Assembly: GCA_964235705.1 (NCBI GenBank)
Contig: CAXSDP010000015.1
Span: forward strand, 1-64,000
Direction of reading: 5' to 3'
Source: RH-AL1 sp964235705
GTDB lineage: Bacteria > Pseudomonadota > Alphaproteobacteria > Rhizobiales > Beijerinckiaceae
Length of the DNA stretch: 64,000 nt
The notes under the pieces: model-generated
Told to the model about the DNA's origin: nothing
Seen by the model: the letters and a program-made list of their open reading frames with translations, nothing else
The model's database searches: none
Translations under genes and position numbers: made by a program
Shown: one piece after another, positions 53,160 to 62,109 of the stretch
How the letters are laid out: the number at the start of each line of letters is the position of its first letter
How positions within the stretch are numbered: the stretch's first letter is position 1

Positions 53160-54071
53160 ATGCGCTTCGCGATCGCGACCGTCGACCGCTACCTCGGTGT
53201 GTTCGAGGCCTTCGTCCGCGCGGGTTGGGAACCGTTGCGCCTGTTCACGCTGCCGGTGGCGAACAGGCTCGATGGCCACGAGGCCGTCGTGGCCTTCGCC
53301 GAGAAAAACGGGGCGGACGTCCAATTCGAGCGCTTGAGCGAGCGCGACTTGGCGTGCCTCCGCGAGCGGGGATGCGATGCGCTCGTCGTCGCGAACTACG
53401 CATGGCGCGTCCCGGATTGGCGGTCCTCGCTGCGATACGCCGTCAACTTCCACGCCTCGCCCTTGCCCTTGGCGCGCGGGCCGTACCCGGTCAACCGGGC
53501 CATCCTGGAGCGCCGCTCGCACTGGGCGGTCACGTGTCATCGCTTGGCGCCGGAATTCGACACCGGCGACATCCTCGCCGCCGACCCCTTCCCGCTGCAC
53601 GCCGACGAGTGCCACGAGAGCCTGGACCTCAAGATCCAGATGGCGGCCAAACGGCTGGCGACGAGGGTCGCCCACGGGTTCGACGACCTGTGGGAGCGGG
53701 CGACACCGCAAGGCCCTGGGCAGTACTGGCCCAACCCGGCGATCGCCGACCGCGTCCTCGACTTCGCCGAGCCGGTCGAGGCGATCATGCTGAAGGTCCG
53801 CGCGTTCGGCGCGACAGGCTCCCTGGCGCGGGTGAACGGGGTCTGGTTCGTCCTGGTGCGGGGGCTGGGCTGGAGCGAACCGCACGACCTGGCGGTCGGC
53901 AGCCTGGTTCACGTCCACAACGGGACGTTCGTGGTCGCCGCCTCCGACGGCTACATCGCCGTGCTGGAAGGCGAGGTGCCATCGGCCGAGGTCCTCGCCC
54001 AGCTGGATCCGGCTCCGGCTACAGCGTCGAACCGCACCATGGACGCGGCCCGACGCTGTATGTCCTTGTGA
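53160..54071 (+). CDS. formyltransferase-fold protein (methionyl-tRNA formyltransferase-like)
   Basis: A 303-residue protein with a 10-formyltetrahydrofolate-transferase fold. Catalytic Asn96 and His98 are in VNFHASPLP, and Asp is in FDTGDILA (134/137). A C-terminal OB-like domain follows. The N-terminal loop lacks the long GxxxFS motif of true Fmt. Related stand-alone enzymes formylate amino-sugars or amines in secondary metabolism. Downstream of the PKS, it could N-formylate an amino-lipid, which is speculative. Confidence 0.8.
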   Translation: MRFAIATVDRYLGVFEAFVRAGWEPLRLFTLPVANRLDGHEAVVAFAEKNGADVQFERLSERDLACLRERGCDALVVANYAWRVPDWRSSLRYAVNFHASPLPLARGPYPVNRAILERRSHWAVTCHRLAPEFDTGDILAADPFPLHADECHESLDLKIQMAAKRLATRVAHGFDDLWERATPQGPGQYWPNPAIADRVLDFAEPVEAIMLKVRAFGATGSLARVNGVWFVLVRGLGWSEPHDLAVGSLVHVHNGTFVVAASDGYIAVLEGEVPSAEVLAQLDPAPATASNRTMDAARRCMSL

Positions 54072-54138
54072 ACGCATCGGCTCTTCCCGAAAACCGCTAC
54101 GCACTTTTCGGCCGATGCTTTGGAGCCGCGTGAGGGCG

Positions 54139-55086
54139 TCAGCACGCGGGACGCACCAGTGCCTTGTCGATGGTCATGTGGATGCCCTTGGATCCGTTCA
54201 CCGTCTGCGTCACGCGGAGGTCGGCGGCGAGGCTGCACAGGGTGTAGGCGTCCTCGCGCGACAGGCCGCCGTGCTCGCCCAGCAACCGGATCATGTCGCG
54301 CAGCGCCAGCTTGGCGCATTCGTCGAGGGATGGGTCCATGCCCATCGTGATGAAATGCGTCGGCGTTTCCGCGCGGGGGTAGGTGAAGCCCAAATCCTCG
54401 CGCAGGTGGAACTCGAAGGTCCCACGCAGCGCCGTCTCGATGGCGGTGATGCACACCTCGCCATCCCCTTGCGCCCCGTGCCCGTCGCCGCAGGAGAACA
54501 GGGCGCCCTCCACGAACACGGGGAGGTACAGGGTGGCGCCGGCGACCAGCTCCTTGTTGTCGAGGTTGCCCCCGGTCGCCTGCGGGGCGCTCGAGGAGAT
54601 GCGGCCCCACTGCCTCGGGGGTGCGACGCCCATGATGCCGAAGAAGGGCGAGAGCTTGAGGTCGAGGCCCCAAGGCAGGCGCCCGACCATCCGCGCCTTG
54701 TCGAGCGGGATGGTGAGGCAGCGCGGCTCGGGGAACTCGAGGGGCAGGGTGCCCATCAGCGGCAGGAGCAGGTTGAAGCCCCAGTCCTGGGTGAGCTCGA
54801 CGTCGATGACGCGGACTTCCAGCACGTGGCCGGGCTTGGCGCCTTCGATCGCCACCGGGCCGGTGAGGATGTGCGGCCCGAGTCCCCGCGTCATCGTCGC
54901 GTGGATCGCGTCGAGTTCGGGCGGCACGTGGAACGCGGTTCGGTCGGGGATGACGTTGGGGGCGCCGGACACGGTGTCGATCGTCACCCGGTCGCCGCTG
55001 CGGACCGTGAGGCGGGGGGCCAAGTCGGCGTCGAAGAAGCCCCAGTGGCACGCGTCCGGGCCGGCGCCGAGGTGATGGTGGGCCAC
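54139..55086 (-). CDS. acetamidase/formamidase family amidohydrolase
   Basis: A 315-residue cytoplasmic enzyme of the FmdA/AmdA family, which hydrolyses short amides to ammonia and an acid. Landmarks: GDRVTIDTVSG near the N-terminus, TGPVAIEGAKPGHVLEVRV, GRLPWGLDLKLSPFFGIMGVAP, and the metal-site region GGNLDNKEL...LFSCGDGHGAQGDGEVC. The GTG at 55086 is chosen because GCGGAGG lies 6 bases before it; the frame is open upstream. It follows the DUF1445 gene by ~40 bases and probably shares its transcript. Confidence 0.9.
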   Translation of the reverse strand: MAHHHLGAGPDACHWGFFDADLAPRLTVRSGDRVTIDTVSGAPNVIPDRTAFHVPPELDAIHATMTRGLGPHILTGPVAIEGAKPGHVLEVRVIDVELTQDWGFNLLLPLMGTLPLEFPEPRCLTIPLDKARMVGRLPWGLDLKLSPFFGIMGVAPPRQWGRISSSAPQATGGNLDNKELVAGATLYLPVFVEGALFSCGDGHGAQGDGEVCITAIETALRGTFEFHLREDLGFTYPRAETPTHFITMGMDPSLDECAKLALRDMIRLLGEHGGLSREDAYTLCSLAADLRVTQTVNGSKGIHMTIDKALVRPAC

Positions 55087-55127
55087 GAGAACCTCCGCGA
55101 AACGTCCGTCCCCGCCGCCCCTGCCGA

Positions 55128-55922
55128 TCAGGCGGCGTGCAGCCTGTCGGTCACCAGCATCTTGCCCGGCGCGTGCGAGATGGCGAAGGGCAGGCGGGCC
55201 GTCTCCATCGCGACCTGGCTGGTCACGCCGCAGGCCCAGAAGACCGGCACCTCGCCGGGTTCCACCGCGACCGCCTCGCCGAAGTCGGGGCTTTGCAGGT
55301 CGGCGATGCCCAGCGCGGCCGGATCGCCGGCGTGGACGGGCGCGCCGTGCATGTCCGGGTACCCGGCGGTGATGTCGATCGCGCGCTGGACCTTGTCGGC
55401 CGCGACCGGCCGCATGGACACGACGAGGTTGCCGCCGAATGGCCCGACGGACACGGTCGGCCGGTTCGTCCGGTACATCGCGACGTTGCGCCCCTGCGTG
55501 ACGTGCCGGAGCGGGATGCCGTCGGCGATGAGGGCCGCCTCGAAGGTGAAGGAGCAGCCGATCACGCAGGTGACGAGGTCGTCGCGCCACAGGCGGGCGA
55601 TGTCGTCCACCTCCTCGACCATGACGCCGTGGCGGAACACCCGGTAGCCCGACAGGTCGTGCCGCATGTCGATGTCGGAGCCCAACGTCGGCAGGGCCGG
55701 GTCGCCCGGCTCCGCCGTCGCGATCAGCGGGCAGGACCGGTGGTTGGCCCGGCAGAACGCGATGAAGGGGTCGGCGTGGGCCGCCGGCATGATGATGATG
55801 TTGCCCTGGACGTGGCCCGGCGCCAGCATGGCCGTGTTGCCGGTGAAGGACCCGCACCGGATGGCGAGGCGAGCCGCCTCGGCGGCCGAGGTTCGCCGGG
55901 GGGCGAAGGAAGGGGACGTCAT
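55128..55922 (-). CDS. DUF1445 protein (putative hydro-lyase / D-glutamate-cyclase-like)
   Basis: A 264-residue protein with the family pattern: GHVQGNIIIMP, CRANHRSCPLI, DIDMRHDLSGYRVFRHG, FTFEAALIADGIPLRHV, MYRTNRPT and a C-terminal ISHAPGKMLVTD. Some relatives act on D-glutamate or 2-oxo/hydroxy acids. ATG 55922 has GCGAGG upstream. Paired here with an amidase, a 2-hydroxyacid dehydrogenase and an amino-acid importer, which suggests amino-acid-derived substrates. Confidence 0.88.
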   Translation of the reverse strand: MTSPSFAPRRTSAAEAARLAIRCGSFTGNTAMLAPGHVQGNIIIMPAAHADPFIAFCRANHRSCPLIATAEPGDPALPTLGSDIDMRHDLSGYRVFRHGVMVEEVDDIARLWRDDLVTCVIGCSFTFEAALIADGIPLRHVTQGRNVAMYRTNRPTVSVGPFGGNLVVSMRPVAADKVQRAIDITAGYPDMHGAPVHAGDPAALGIADLQSPDFGEAVAVEPGEVPVFWACGVTSQVAMETARLPFAISHAPGKMLVTDRLHAA

Positions 55923-56025
55923 GGGAACCTCGCGCGTGCGGTGCGTACCGTGATGGGCGAGGCTAGCCGATGTGGGCGCCACCTGTGTAATCGCATTTGC
56001 TGATGTTCGGCATAAGGGCGTCTTA

Positions 56026-56952
56026 TCACGAGGTCGGGTCCCCTTGGACCGGCTCCTGCCGGCTCAACCGGGCCGCCATCTCCGCCACCGTCTGCGCCAC
56101 GCCGGAGCCCGGCATGGCGAGGTAGCTGGCGGTGTAGCGCAGCGGTTCCAGCGTCCGCTCCACCTTCAGCCGGACGAGCCGGCCGCCGGCGACGTCCGCC
56201 TCGACCACGGCGAGGGGGAGGATGCCGACGCCGATCCCGTCCAGCGCCATGCGCAGGATGGAGGCGACGCTGGTGCTCGCGAAGATGCGCGACGGCGGCA
56301 GGTCCGGCCGCTTGAACAGGTCGGCGATGGCGGCGTGCGGCTGCGTGCCCCGCGCGTAGGACAGGATCGGCCAGCGCGCCAGATCCGCGAGGGTCAACGT
56401 CTCGCTGCCCGACACGGAATCCGACAGCTTCAGGTCCGGCCGGGCGACCCACACCAACTCGTAGTCGCGCATGGGCACGTCGCGGGCGCCCGGCTCGTTG
56501 ACCGGGCCGAGCAGCAGCGCCACGTCCAGCTTGCCCGACAGCAGCGCCGCCTGCAGGTTGGGCGAGGTGTCGACCACGATCTCGGGCGTGACCAGCGGGT
56601 GCCGCTCGTGCAGGCGGCCCACCAGGTCGCCGAGCATCGTGTGCACCAGCGTTTCCGACACGCCGATGCGCACCGTGCCGGACAAGCCGACCGGCGCCGA
56701 CAGGCACCCCATCATCTCGGAATGGAGGGCCAGCAGGCGCTCGGCGTAGGCGTAGACCTCCAGTCCCTTCGTCGTCAGGACGACCGCCTTGTGGCTGCTC
56801 CGGTCCAATAGCCGGACGTTGTGCCGGGCCTCGATCTGGCTGATCCGCTGCGAGATGCCGGGCTGCGTGATGCGCAGCCGCTCGGCCGCCCGGCCGAACC
56901 CGCCGAGCTTGACGACCCAGAAGAACACTTCCAGCGAGCGCAGGTCCACCAT
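56026..56952 (-). CDS. LysR-type transcriptional regulator
   Basis: A 308-residue regulator. The N-terminal winged helix-turn-helix is RSLEVFFWVVKLGGFGRAAERLRITQPGISQRISQIE; a periplasmic-binding-protein-like effector domain follows from ~90. It is embedded in a minus-strand gene row and likely controls the flanking catabolic/uptake genes. The ~100 bases downstream to the DUF1445 gene may hold its operator, but no LysR T-N11-A box was assigned. Confidence 0.93.
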   Translation of the reverse strand: MVDLRSLEVFFWVVKLGGFGRAAERLRITQPGISQRISQIEARHNVRLLDRSSHKAVVLTTKGLEVYAYAERLLALHSEMMGCLSAPVGLSGTVRIGVSETLVHTMLGDLVGRLHERHPLVTPEIVVDTSPNLQAALLSGKLDVALLLGPVNEPGARDVPMRDYELVWVARPDLKLSDSVSGSETLTLADLARWPILSYARGTQPHAAIADLFKRPDLPPSRIFASTSVASILRMALDGIGVGILPLAVVEADVAGGRLVRLKVERTLEPLRYTASYLAMPGSGVAQTVAEMAARLSRQEPVQGDPTS

Positions 56953-56962
56953 GGCCGCGCGG

Positions 56963-57958
56963 TCAGTAGCCGAGCAGGGGATCGACCACGTTGACGAGGG
57001 GCGTGCCGGCCCGCAGGTGGCGCAGGTTGGCGGCGAGGATGGCGAGCGAGCGCTCGATGTAGCCGTCGGGATCGTCGGAGGAGGTGTGGGGCGTCACCAC
57101 GAGGTTCGGCACGTCCCACAGCGGCGAGTCGGCCGGCAGCGGCTCGGGCGAGAACACGTCGAGCACCGCGCCGGCGAGGCGCCCAGCCCGCAGCGCGTCC
57201 GCGAGGTGGCCGTAGTCGACGACCGCCGCGCGCGCGACGTTGACGAGGCCGGCGTGGGCGCGCAACCGGTCGAGTTGGGCGGCCCCGATGGCGCCGCGCG
57301 TTTCCGCCGTCAGCGGGCAGGCCACGACGAGGAAATCGGCCTCGGGCAGCAGCGCGTCGAGCCGCTCCGGCCCTTCGATGCGGTCGAGGTGGGGGTGGGA
57401 TCCCCCCGATCGGCGTATGCCCCAGACGCGCATGCCGAGCAGCTTGGCTTTCGCCGCGATCGCGCCGCCGATCGCGCCGACGCCGTAGATCAGCACCGTC
57501 TTGCCCCGGATGGGCGTGCTGTGGTCCGGCACCCAGGCGTGGCGGCGCTGGTTGGTGATGTGCTGGGGCAGGCGGTCGTTGAGCATCAGGAGGGCGAGCA
57601 GCCCGTACTCGCCGGCTTTCTCCGCGTGGATGCCCCGGCTGTTCGTCAGGACGGCACCGGGGGGCAGCCAGTCGAGCGGCAGGTAGCGTTCGATGCCCGC
57701 GCTGGTGCAGTGGACGACGCGCAGCGCGGTGCCGTGGTCCCTCAGCAGGGTCGTGTCGAACCGGCTGCCCACGAAGGCGTGCGCCCGGGCGAGCGCCGCC
57801 GCGTCGGGATCGTCGTTGGGCCGCACGGTGAGCGCGAGCGGGCCGGCCGCCTCGCCCAGCGCCGCGCGCACGCGCGCCTCCGGCATGTGGTAGTCCGGAC
57901 CCAGGCTCGCGGTGGTCTCGACGTAGACGTGGAGCGGGGCTTCGGCGGGAAGCGTCAT
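56963..57958 (-). CDS. D-2-hydroxyacid dehydrogenase (NAD-dependent)
   Basis: A 331-residue enzyme that interconverts a 2-oxo acid and a D-2-hydroxy acid. The Rossmann motif is YGVGAIGGAIA, the catalytic Arg is in VNVARAAVVD, the Glu in VFSPEPLP and the His in VTPHTSS. The ribosome site CGGAGA precedes ATG 57958. It lies 10 bases upstream of the LysR gene and 20 bases after the MR/MLE-family gene, so all three are probably one operon. Confidence 0.93.
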   Translation of the reverse strand: MTLPAEAPLHVYVETTASLGPDYHMPEARVRAALGEAAGPLALTVRPNDDPDAAALARAHAFVGSRFDTTLLRDHGTALRVVHCTSAGIERYLPLDWLPPGAVLTNSRGIHAEKAGEYGLLALLMLNDRLPQHITNQRRHAWVPDHSTPIRGKTVLIYGVGAIGGAIAAKAKLLGMRVWGIRRSGGSHPHLDRIEGPERLDALLPEADFLVVACPLTAETRGAIGAAQLDRLRAHAGLVNVARAAVVDYGHLADALRAGRLAGAVLDVFSPEPLPADSPLWDVPNLVVTPHTSSDDPDGYIERSLAILAANLRHLRAGTPLVNVVDPLLGY

Positions 57959-57978
57959 CAACAGTCTCCGTTCACGTT

Positions 57979-59145
57979 TCACGACGACGTGCATCGCGCC
58001 CAAAGGAAGGGCTGGACGCTGGCGCGGGCGAGGGTCACACCCAGGCCCGGCCCGCTCGGGACGGGCACGGTGCCGTTCCTGATGCCGCGCTCCGGCGGGT
58101 CCTCCAGCACTTCGATGTAGCCGTCGGCCTCGGGGAAGTAGGGGTAGACTTCCTGGATCATGAAGTTCGCGATGCAGGCGTCGACCTGCAGGGCCGTCGC
58201 CGTCGACAGGGTGCTGGCGCAATTGTGGGGCGCGACGCGCATGTTGTAGACCTCCGCCATCGCGGCGATCTTCTTCGTTTCCATGATGCCGCCGGTGTTG
58301 CCGATGTCCGGCTGCATGATGTCGGCGGCGTGGCCCTCCATCACGGCGCGGAAGCCGTAGCGGGTGTAGAGCCGCTCCCCGACGGCGATCGGGATCGCGA
58401 CCGCCTCCGAGATCTTCTTCAACGCCCCGACGTCGAAGGGGTCGGCCGGTTCCTCGACGCACAGGAGGTCCAGCTCCTCGTAGCGCCGGCACAGGCGGAT
58501 GGTCTCGTCGGTGGTGAGGGCGCCGCTCAGGTCCACCATGATGCCGACGTCCGGCCCGACCGCCTGCCGCAGCGCCTTGATCTTGTCGAAGGCGAGGTTG
58601 GCATGGTCCCGCTCCACGCTGCGCAGGCTGACGTGGCGCAGCGTCCCGCGCGCGTCGTTGATGGCGAGCGGGTAGCACTTGATGGCGTCGTAGCCGTCGC
58701 GCGCCGGCTTCTCGCCCGCCCGGCCGAACTTCGCCGGCGTATCGGCACCGAAGCACCAACCGTTGGCGTAGACGCGCACGGTGTCGCGCATCCGGCCCCC
58801 CAGGAACTCGTGGACCGGTAGGCCCACCGCCTTGCCCTTGATGTCCCACAGCGCCTGCTCGATCGCGCTGATGCCGGCGTAGACGATCGGGCCGCCGCCG
58901 CCCTTCGCCCAGAAGGAATGGTCGTACATCTCCGACCACAGCGCCTCGATCGCGAACGGATCGCGCCCCAGCACGCACCACTCGCTCAAGTCCTTGATCA
59001 TGCCGGCGGCGGCGGTCGCACCGAGGCCATAGGCGATCGCCGCCTCGCCGATGCCGGTCACGCCCTCATCGGTCGTGACCTCGACGAGCACGGGATGCAG
59101 GCGCCCGCTCCGGATGAGGTAGATGTCGACTTGCGTGATCTTCAC
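57979..59145 (-). CDS. mandelate racemase/muconate lactonizing enzyme family dehydratase
   Basis: Enolase-superfamily enzyme of 388 residues, closest in style to galactonate/sugar-acid dehydratases. Mg ligands are Asp in MVDLSGAL, Glu in VEEPADPF and Glu in AVGERLY; a His base is in APHNCAST. The usual second Lys of the KxK motif appears as Y in AIKCYPL. Starts at GTG 59145 with CGGAG upstream. Would remove water from an acid sugar; the neighbouring 2-hydroxyacid dehydrogenase could process the 2-oxo product. Confidence 0.9.
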   Translation of the reverse strand: MKITQVDIYLIRSGRLHPVLVEVTTDEGVTGIGEAAIAYGLGATAAAGMIKDLSEWCVLGRDPFAIEALWSEMYDHSFWAKGGGGPIVYAGISAIEQALWDIKGKAVGLPVHEFLGGRMRDTVRVYANGWCFGADTPAKFGRAGEKPARDGYDAIKCYPLAINDARGTLRHVSLRSVERDHANLAFDKIKALRQAVGPDVGIMVDLSGALTTDETIRLCRRYEELDLLCVEEPADPFDVGALKKISEAVAIPIAVGERLYTRYGFRAVMEGHAADIMQPDIGNTGGIMETKKIAAMAEVYNMRVAPHNCASTLSTATALQVDACIANFMIQEVYPYFPEADGYIEVLEDPPERGIRNGTVPVPSGPGLGVTLARASVQPFLWARCTSS

Positions 59146-59168
59146 GGGTGCGGACTCCGTTGGGCCGG

Positions 59169-59202
59169 CCCCTTTCCCGTCGAGCCTTGGCCGGGGAAGG
59201 GG
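59169..59202. repeat. hairpin between the ABC ATPase gene and the dehydratase gene
   Basis: CCCCTTTCCCG (59169-59179) can pair with CGGGGAAGGGG (59192-59202) around a 12-base loop with one wobble. It sits after the importer operon on the minus strand, so it may attenuate transcription into the dehydratase gene, or be a dispersed repeat. Confidence 0.5.
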
Positions 59203-59236
59203 CTGGGGGAGGGGTGAGGGAGGACGGTCGCCGCGA

Positions 59237-59998
59237 TCAGCGCAACCGCGCCAGGAAGGCCCGGGTCCGCGGATGGGTCGGCGCGGAGAAGAAGGCGGCG
59301 GGCGGCCCCTGCTCGACGATCCGACCGGCATCCATCATGACCACGCGGTCACCCACCTCGCGGGCGAAGGACATCTCGTGCGTCACCACGATCATGGTCA
59401 TGCCCCCTCGCGCGAGGTCGCGCATCGTTTCCAGCACCTCGCCGACGAGTTCCGGGTCGAGCGCCGAGGTCGGCTCATCGAACAGCATGAGGATCGGGTC
59501 CATCGCCAGCGCGCGGGCGATCGCCACGCGCTGTTGCTGGCCGCCGGAGAGTTCGTGCGGGTACTGCCCCGCCTTGCCGGCCAAGCCCACCCTGGCGAGG
59601 AGCGCAAGGGCGCGCTCGCGGGCCGCCGCCGGCGCCATCCGCCGGACGTGGATGGGCGCCTCGCACACGTTCTCCAGGGCGGACAGGTGGGAGAACAGGT
59701 TGAAGCGCTGGAACACCATGCCGATGCGGGCGCGCTTGGCCGCCGTGACGCGGTCGGACTCGGCGATCATCCGGCCCTGCGGCCCCGGCTTGTAGCCGAT
59801 CGACTCGCCGCCGACCAGGATCCGGCCCGCCTCGAAGGTTTCGAGGCGGTTGACGCAGCGCAGCAGCGTGGTCTTGCCGCTGCCGCTCGAGCCGAGCAGG
59901 CACACGACCTCCCCCGCCCCGACGTCGAGATCGACACCTTTGAGGACTTCGAGCGCGCCGAACCGCTTGTGGACGTCGATGATCTCCACCAGGGCCAT
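59237..59998 (-). CDS. amino-acid ABC transporter ATPase
   Basis: A 253-residue ATP-binding subunit. Walker A GSSGSGKTT, VFQRFNLFSHLSALEN, signature LSGGQQQR, LMLFDEPTSALDPELVGEV and VVTHEM. It is highly similar in style to the ATPase at 10406 (shared QRFNLFSHLSALxNV), but lacks that gene's odd tail. Its start overlaps the permease stop (TGATG). Confidence 0.95.
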   Translation of the reverse strand: MALVEIIDVHKRFGALEVLKGVDLDVGAGEVVCLLGSSGSGKTTLLRCVNRLETFEAGRILVGGESIGYKPGPQGRMIAESDRVTAAKRARIGMVFQRFNLFSHLSALENVCEAPIHVRRMAPAAARERALALLARVGLAGKAGQYPHELSGGQQQRVAIARALAMDPILMLFDEPTSALDPELVGEVLETMRDLARGGMTMIVVTHEMSFAREVGDRVVMMDAGRIVEQGPPAAFFSAPTHPRTRAFLARLR

Positions 59999-60735
59999 CA
60001 GTCGAGCTCCTGCGGGATCGTCGATCCGAGGATGCGCGCGACCGGGCCGGCGGGGGCGGCCCGGCTCGTCTTCGGCGAGCCGTAGCGGCGCTCGATGGCC
60101 TGCTGCGCCAGCGTGAACAGGCCGGTCAGCAACAGGTACCAGACGCTGACGACGCAGAGGATCTCGAAATACTTGAAATTCTGGCTGTAGATGTTGGTGC
60201 CGATGGCGAAGATCTCGGGAACCGCGATGGTGAAGAGGAGGGATGTCGTCTTCAGCATGGCGATGAACTGGTTGCCCGTCGGCGGGATGATCGCGCGCAA
60301 CGCCTGCGGCAGGATGATCCGGCGCAACGCCAGTGGGTTCGTCATGCCGAGCGCGCGGGCGGCCTCGCGCTGGCCGGTGTCCACGGTCAGCAGCCCCGCC
60401 CGGATGATCTCCGTCATGTAGGCGCCCTCGTTGAGGCCGAGCGCGATGACGCCGGCCACCGGCGCCGCGAGGTTGACGGCGTTGTTCGTGATCTCGGCGA
60501 TGCCGTCGTACCAGAAGATGATCTGGACCAGCACCGGCACGCCGCGGAAGAGCATGAGGTAGGCGCGCACGATCGTCCGTAGCACGGCGAAGCGACTGAT
60601 CGCGGCGAGGGCCGCGAAGAAACCAACGACGATGCCGAGCGCCATCGCGGCGAGGGTCACGCCGAGGGTCATGAGCGCGGGCAGGACGAACTCCGTGGAG
60701 AACAGGTTCCCCCAGAAGGTCGAGAGATCAAACAT
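59998..60735 (-). CDS. amino-acid ABC transporter permease
   Basis: A 245-residue HisMQ-family inner-membrane permease with LFRGVPVLVQIIFWYDGIAEI and the docking loop EAARALGMTNPLALRRIILPQALR. Translationally coupled to the ATPase. Its substrate-binding protein gene lies 241 bases upstream on the same strand. Confidence 0.95.
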   Translation of the reverse strand: MFDLSTFWGNLFSTEFVLPALMTLGVTLAAMALGIVVGFFAALAAISRFAVLRTIVRAYLMLFRGVPVLVQIIFWYDGIAEITNNAVNLAAPVAGVIALGLNEGAYMTEIIRAGLLTVDTGQREAARALGMTNPLALRRIILPQALRAIIPPTGNQFIAMLKTTSLLFTIAVPEIFAIGTNIYSQNFKYFEILCVVSVWYLLLTGLFTLAQQAIERRYGSPKTSRAAPAGPVARILGSTIPQELD

Positions 60736-60976
60736 CGGTCAAAACCAAGTCGTGTCCTCGTGGCGTCGGATCGTGTCCCGGGGGGACGCCAGATCGTGTC
60801 CCGGGAGCGCTGAGCCCCATCCCGGCGACGTTGGACCAGGTTCGAGGGGGATCACGTCCGAGCGCGTCCGCTCACCGACGGGGGCGGCGGCATGAGCCGA
60901 CATCCCATTCTGCAAAGCCCATGCCGTCGTCCCGCCTCGGTTCACGCCGCCGCGACGGACGGGGCCGGCGGACGGA

Positions 60977-61813
60977 TCAGGGCTTCACCAGCCGGATGTC
61001 ACCGCCCTGGAGGTGCCACTTGGCGAGGATCTTGTCGTAGTCGCCGCTCGCCTCGACCTGCGTGAGCGCCTGCTGGATGGCCGTCTGCGCCGCGTCATCG
61101 TCCTTGCGCACCACGATGCCCTCCTTGTTGCGCGGCTTGTCGGGCACGCCGGACAGGATCGGGCCGCCGAGCGCGAGGTCCGGCATCAGGTTGACGATGT
61201 AGGAGGCGAAGGGCCAGTCGACCCAGGCCACGTCGCTGTTGGACTTGACGAGCTGCTGCACCGCCTCGTTGAAGCTGGGGTAAACCTTGATCTCGATGGT
61301 CTTGCCGTGCGTGCAAAGCTCCTTGTTGCTCCGCTCCAGCGCGCGCGCCTCGACGGAGCCGGTCACGGTCGCGACCGAGTGGCCGCAAAGCTCCCCCTCG
61401 GTGGTGAAGGCCAGCTTCGAGGCCTTGCGGACGACGAGTTGGTTGCCGCCCTCGAAATAGGGGACGAACCTGAAAACCTCCTCGCGCTGCGGCGTGATGC
61501 CGATGCCGGCGATGACCGCGTCGAACTTCTTCGAGTTCAATCCGGGGAAGAGGCCGGGGAACGCGAGGTTCACGAAGGCCGGCTTCAGGCACAAACGACT
61601 TGCGACGGCTTTCGCGATATCGACATCGAGGCCGTCCGGTTGCCCGTGATCGTCGAAGACCTGCGGCGGCGTGCTCAGCATCGTGCCGAAGGTGAGGGTA
61701 CCCGCCGAGACCAGGTTGGATGGGGGCTTGATCGCGCAATCGGCGGAGGCGCCTGCGGACGCCACGATCCATGCCGCCGAGGCCAACAGCGCCGTTGCCA
61801 GCTTTCCAACCAT
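60977..61813 (-). CDS. amino-acid-type ABC substrate-binding protein
   Basis: A 278-residue periplasmic receptor with a signal peptide (ATALLASAAWIVASAGASA). SBP_bac_3 features: GTLTFGTMLSTPP, GLDVDIAKAVASRL, KFDAVIAGIGITPQREEVF and DVAWVDWPFASYIV. Mature protein contains several Cys. Start ATG 61813 follows CAGGGTT. First gene of the importer operon; the 241 bases to the permease gene hold no gene. Confidence 0.93.
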   Translation of the reverse strand: MVGKLATALLASAAWIVASAGASADCAIKPPSNLVSAGTLTFGTMLSTPPQVFDDHGQPDGLDVDIAKAVASRLCLKPAFVNLAFPGLFPGLNSKKFDAVIAGIGITPQREEVFRFVPYFEGGNQLVVRKASKLAFTTEGELCGHSVATVTGSVEARALERSNKELCTHGKTIEIKVYPSFNEAVQQLVKSNSDVAWVDWPFASYIVNLMPDLALGGPILSGVPDKPRNKEGIVVRKDDDAAQTAIQQALTQVEASGDYDKILAKWHLQGGDIRLVKP

Positions 61814-62109
61814 AACCCTGACGCTCCATGTCCACTGCCATCGATGTCCGCCGTCATCGACGTTTGCTGCCATCGTTCATCTCGGGTAGCAATCGACGCG
61901 CCATTCCCAGAGCGCGGCCGGTATCACATGTCGGGGTGATCGCTCGATCATCGTCAACGGGCCCTTGAGCGCCCGACCGATCGCGCTACCCTGCCGTCCA
62001 CAGGCTCGTGAGCGGGCCGGGTGGAACGCTCCACCCGAGGACGCGACCGGCGGCGGCGGATCTCCCGCGCGCGAGGCCGGCACGACGGTTCCCAGGACGA
62101 GGCAACGTG

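Noticed and set aside
57979..59331. Longer start of the mandelate-racemase-family gene
   Set aside because: The extension is Pro/Arg/Ser-rich translation of an intergenic hairpin; GTG 59145 matches the family N-terminus (KITQVDIYLIR).
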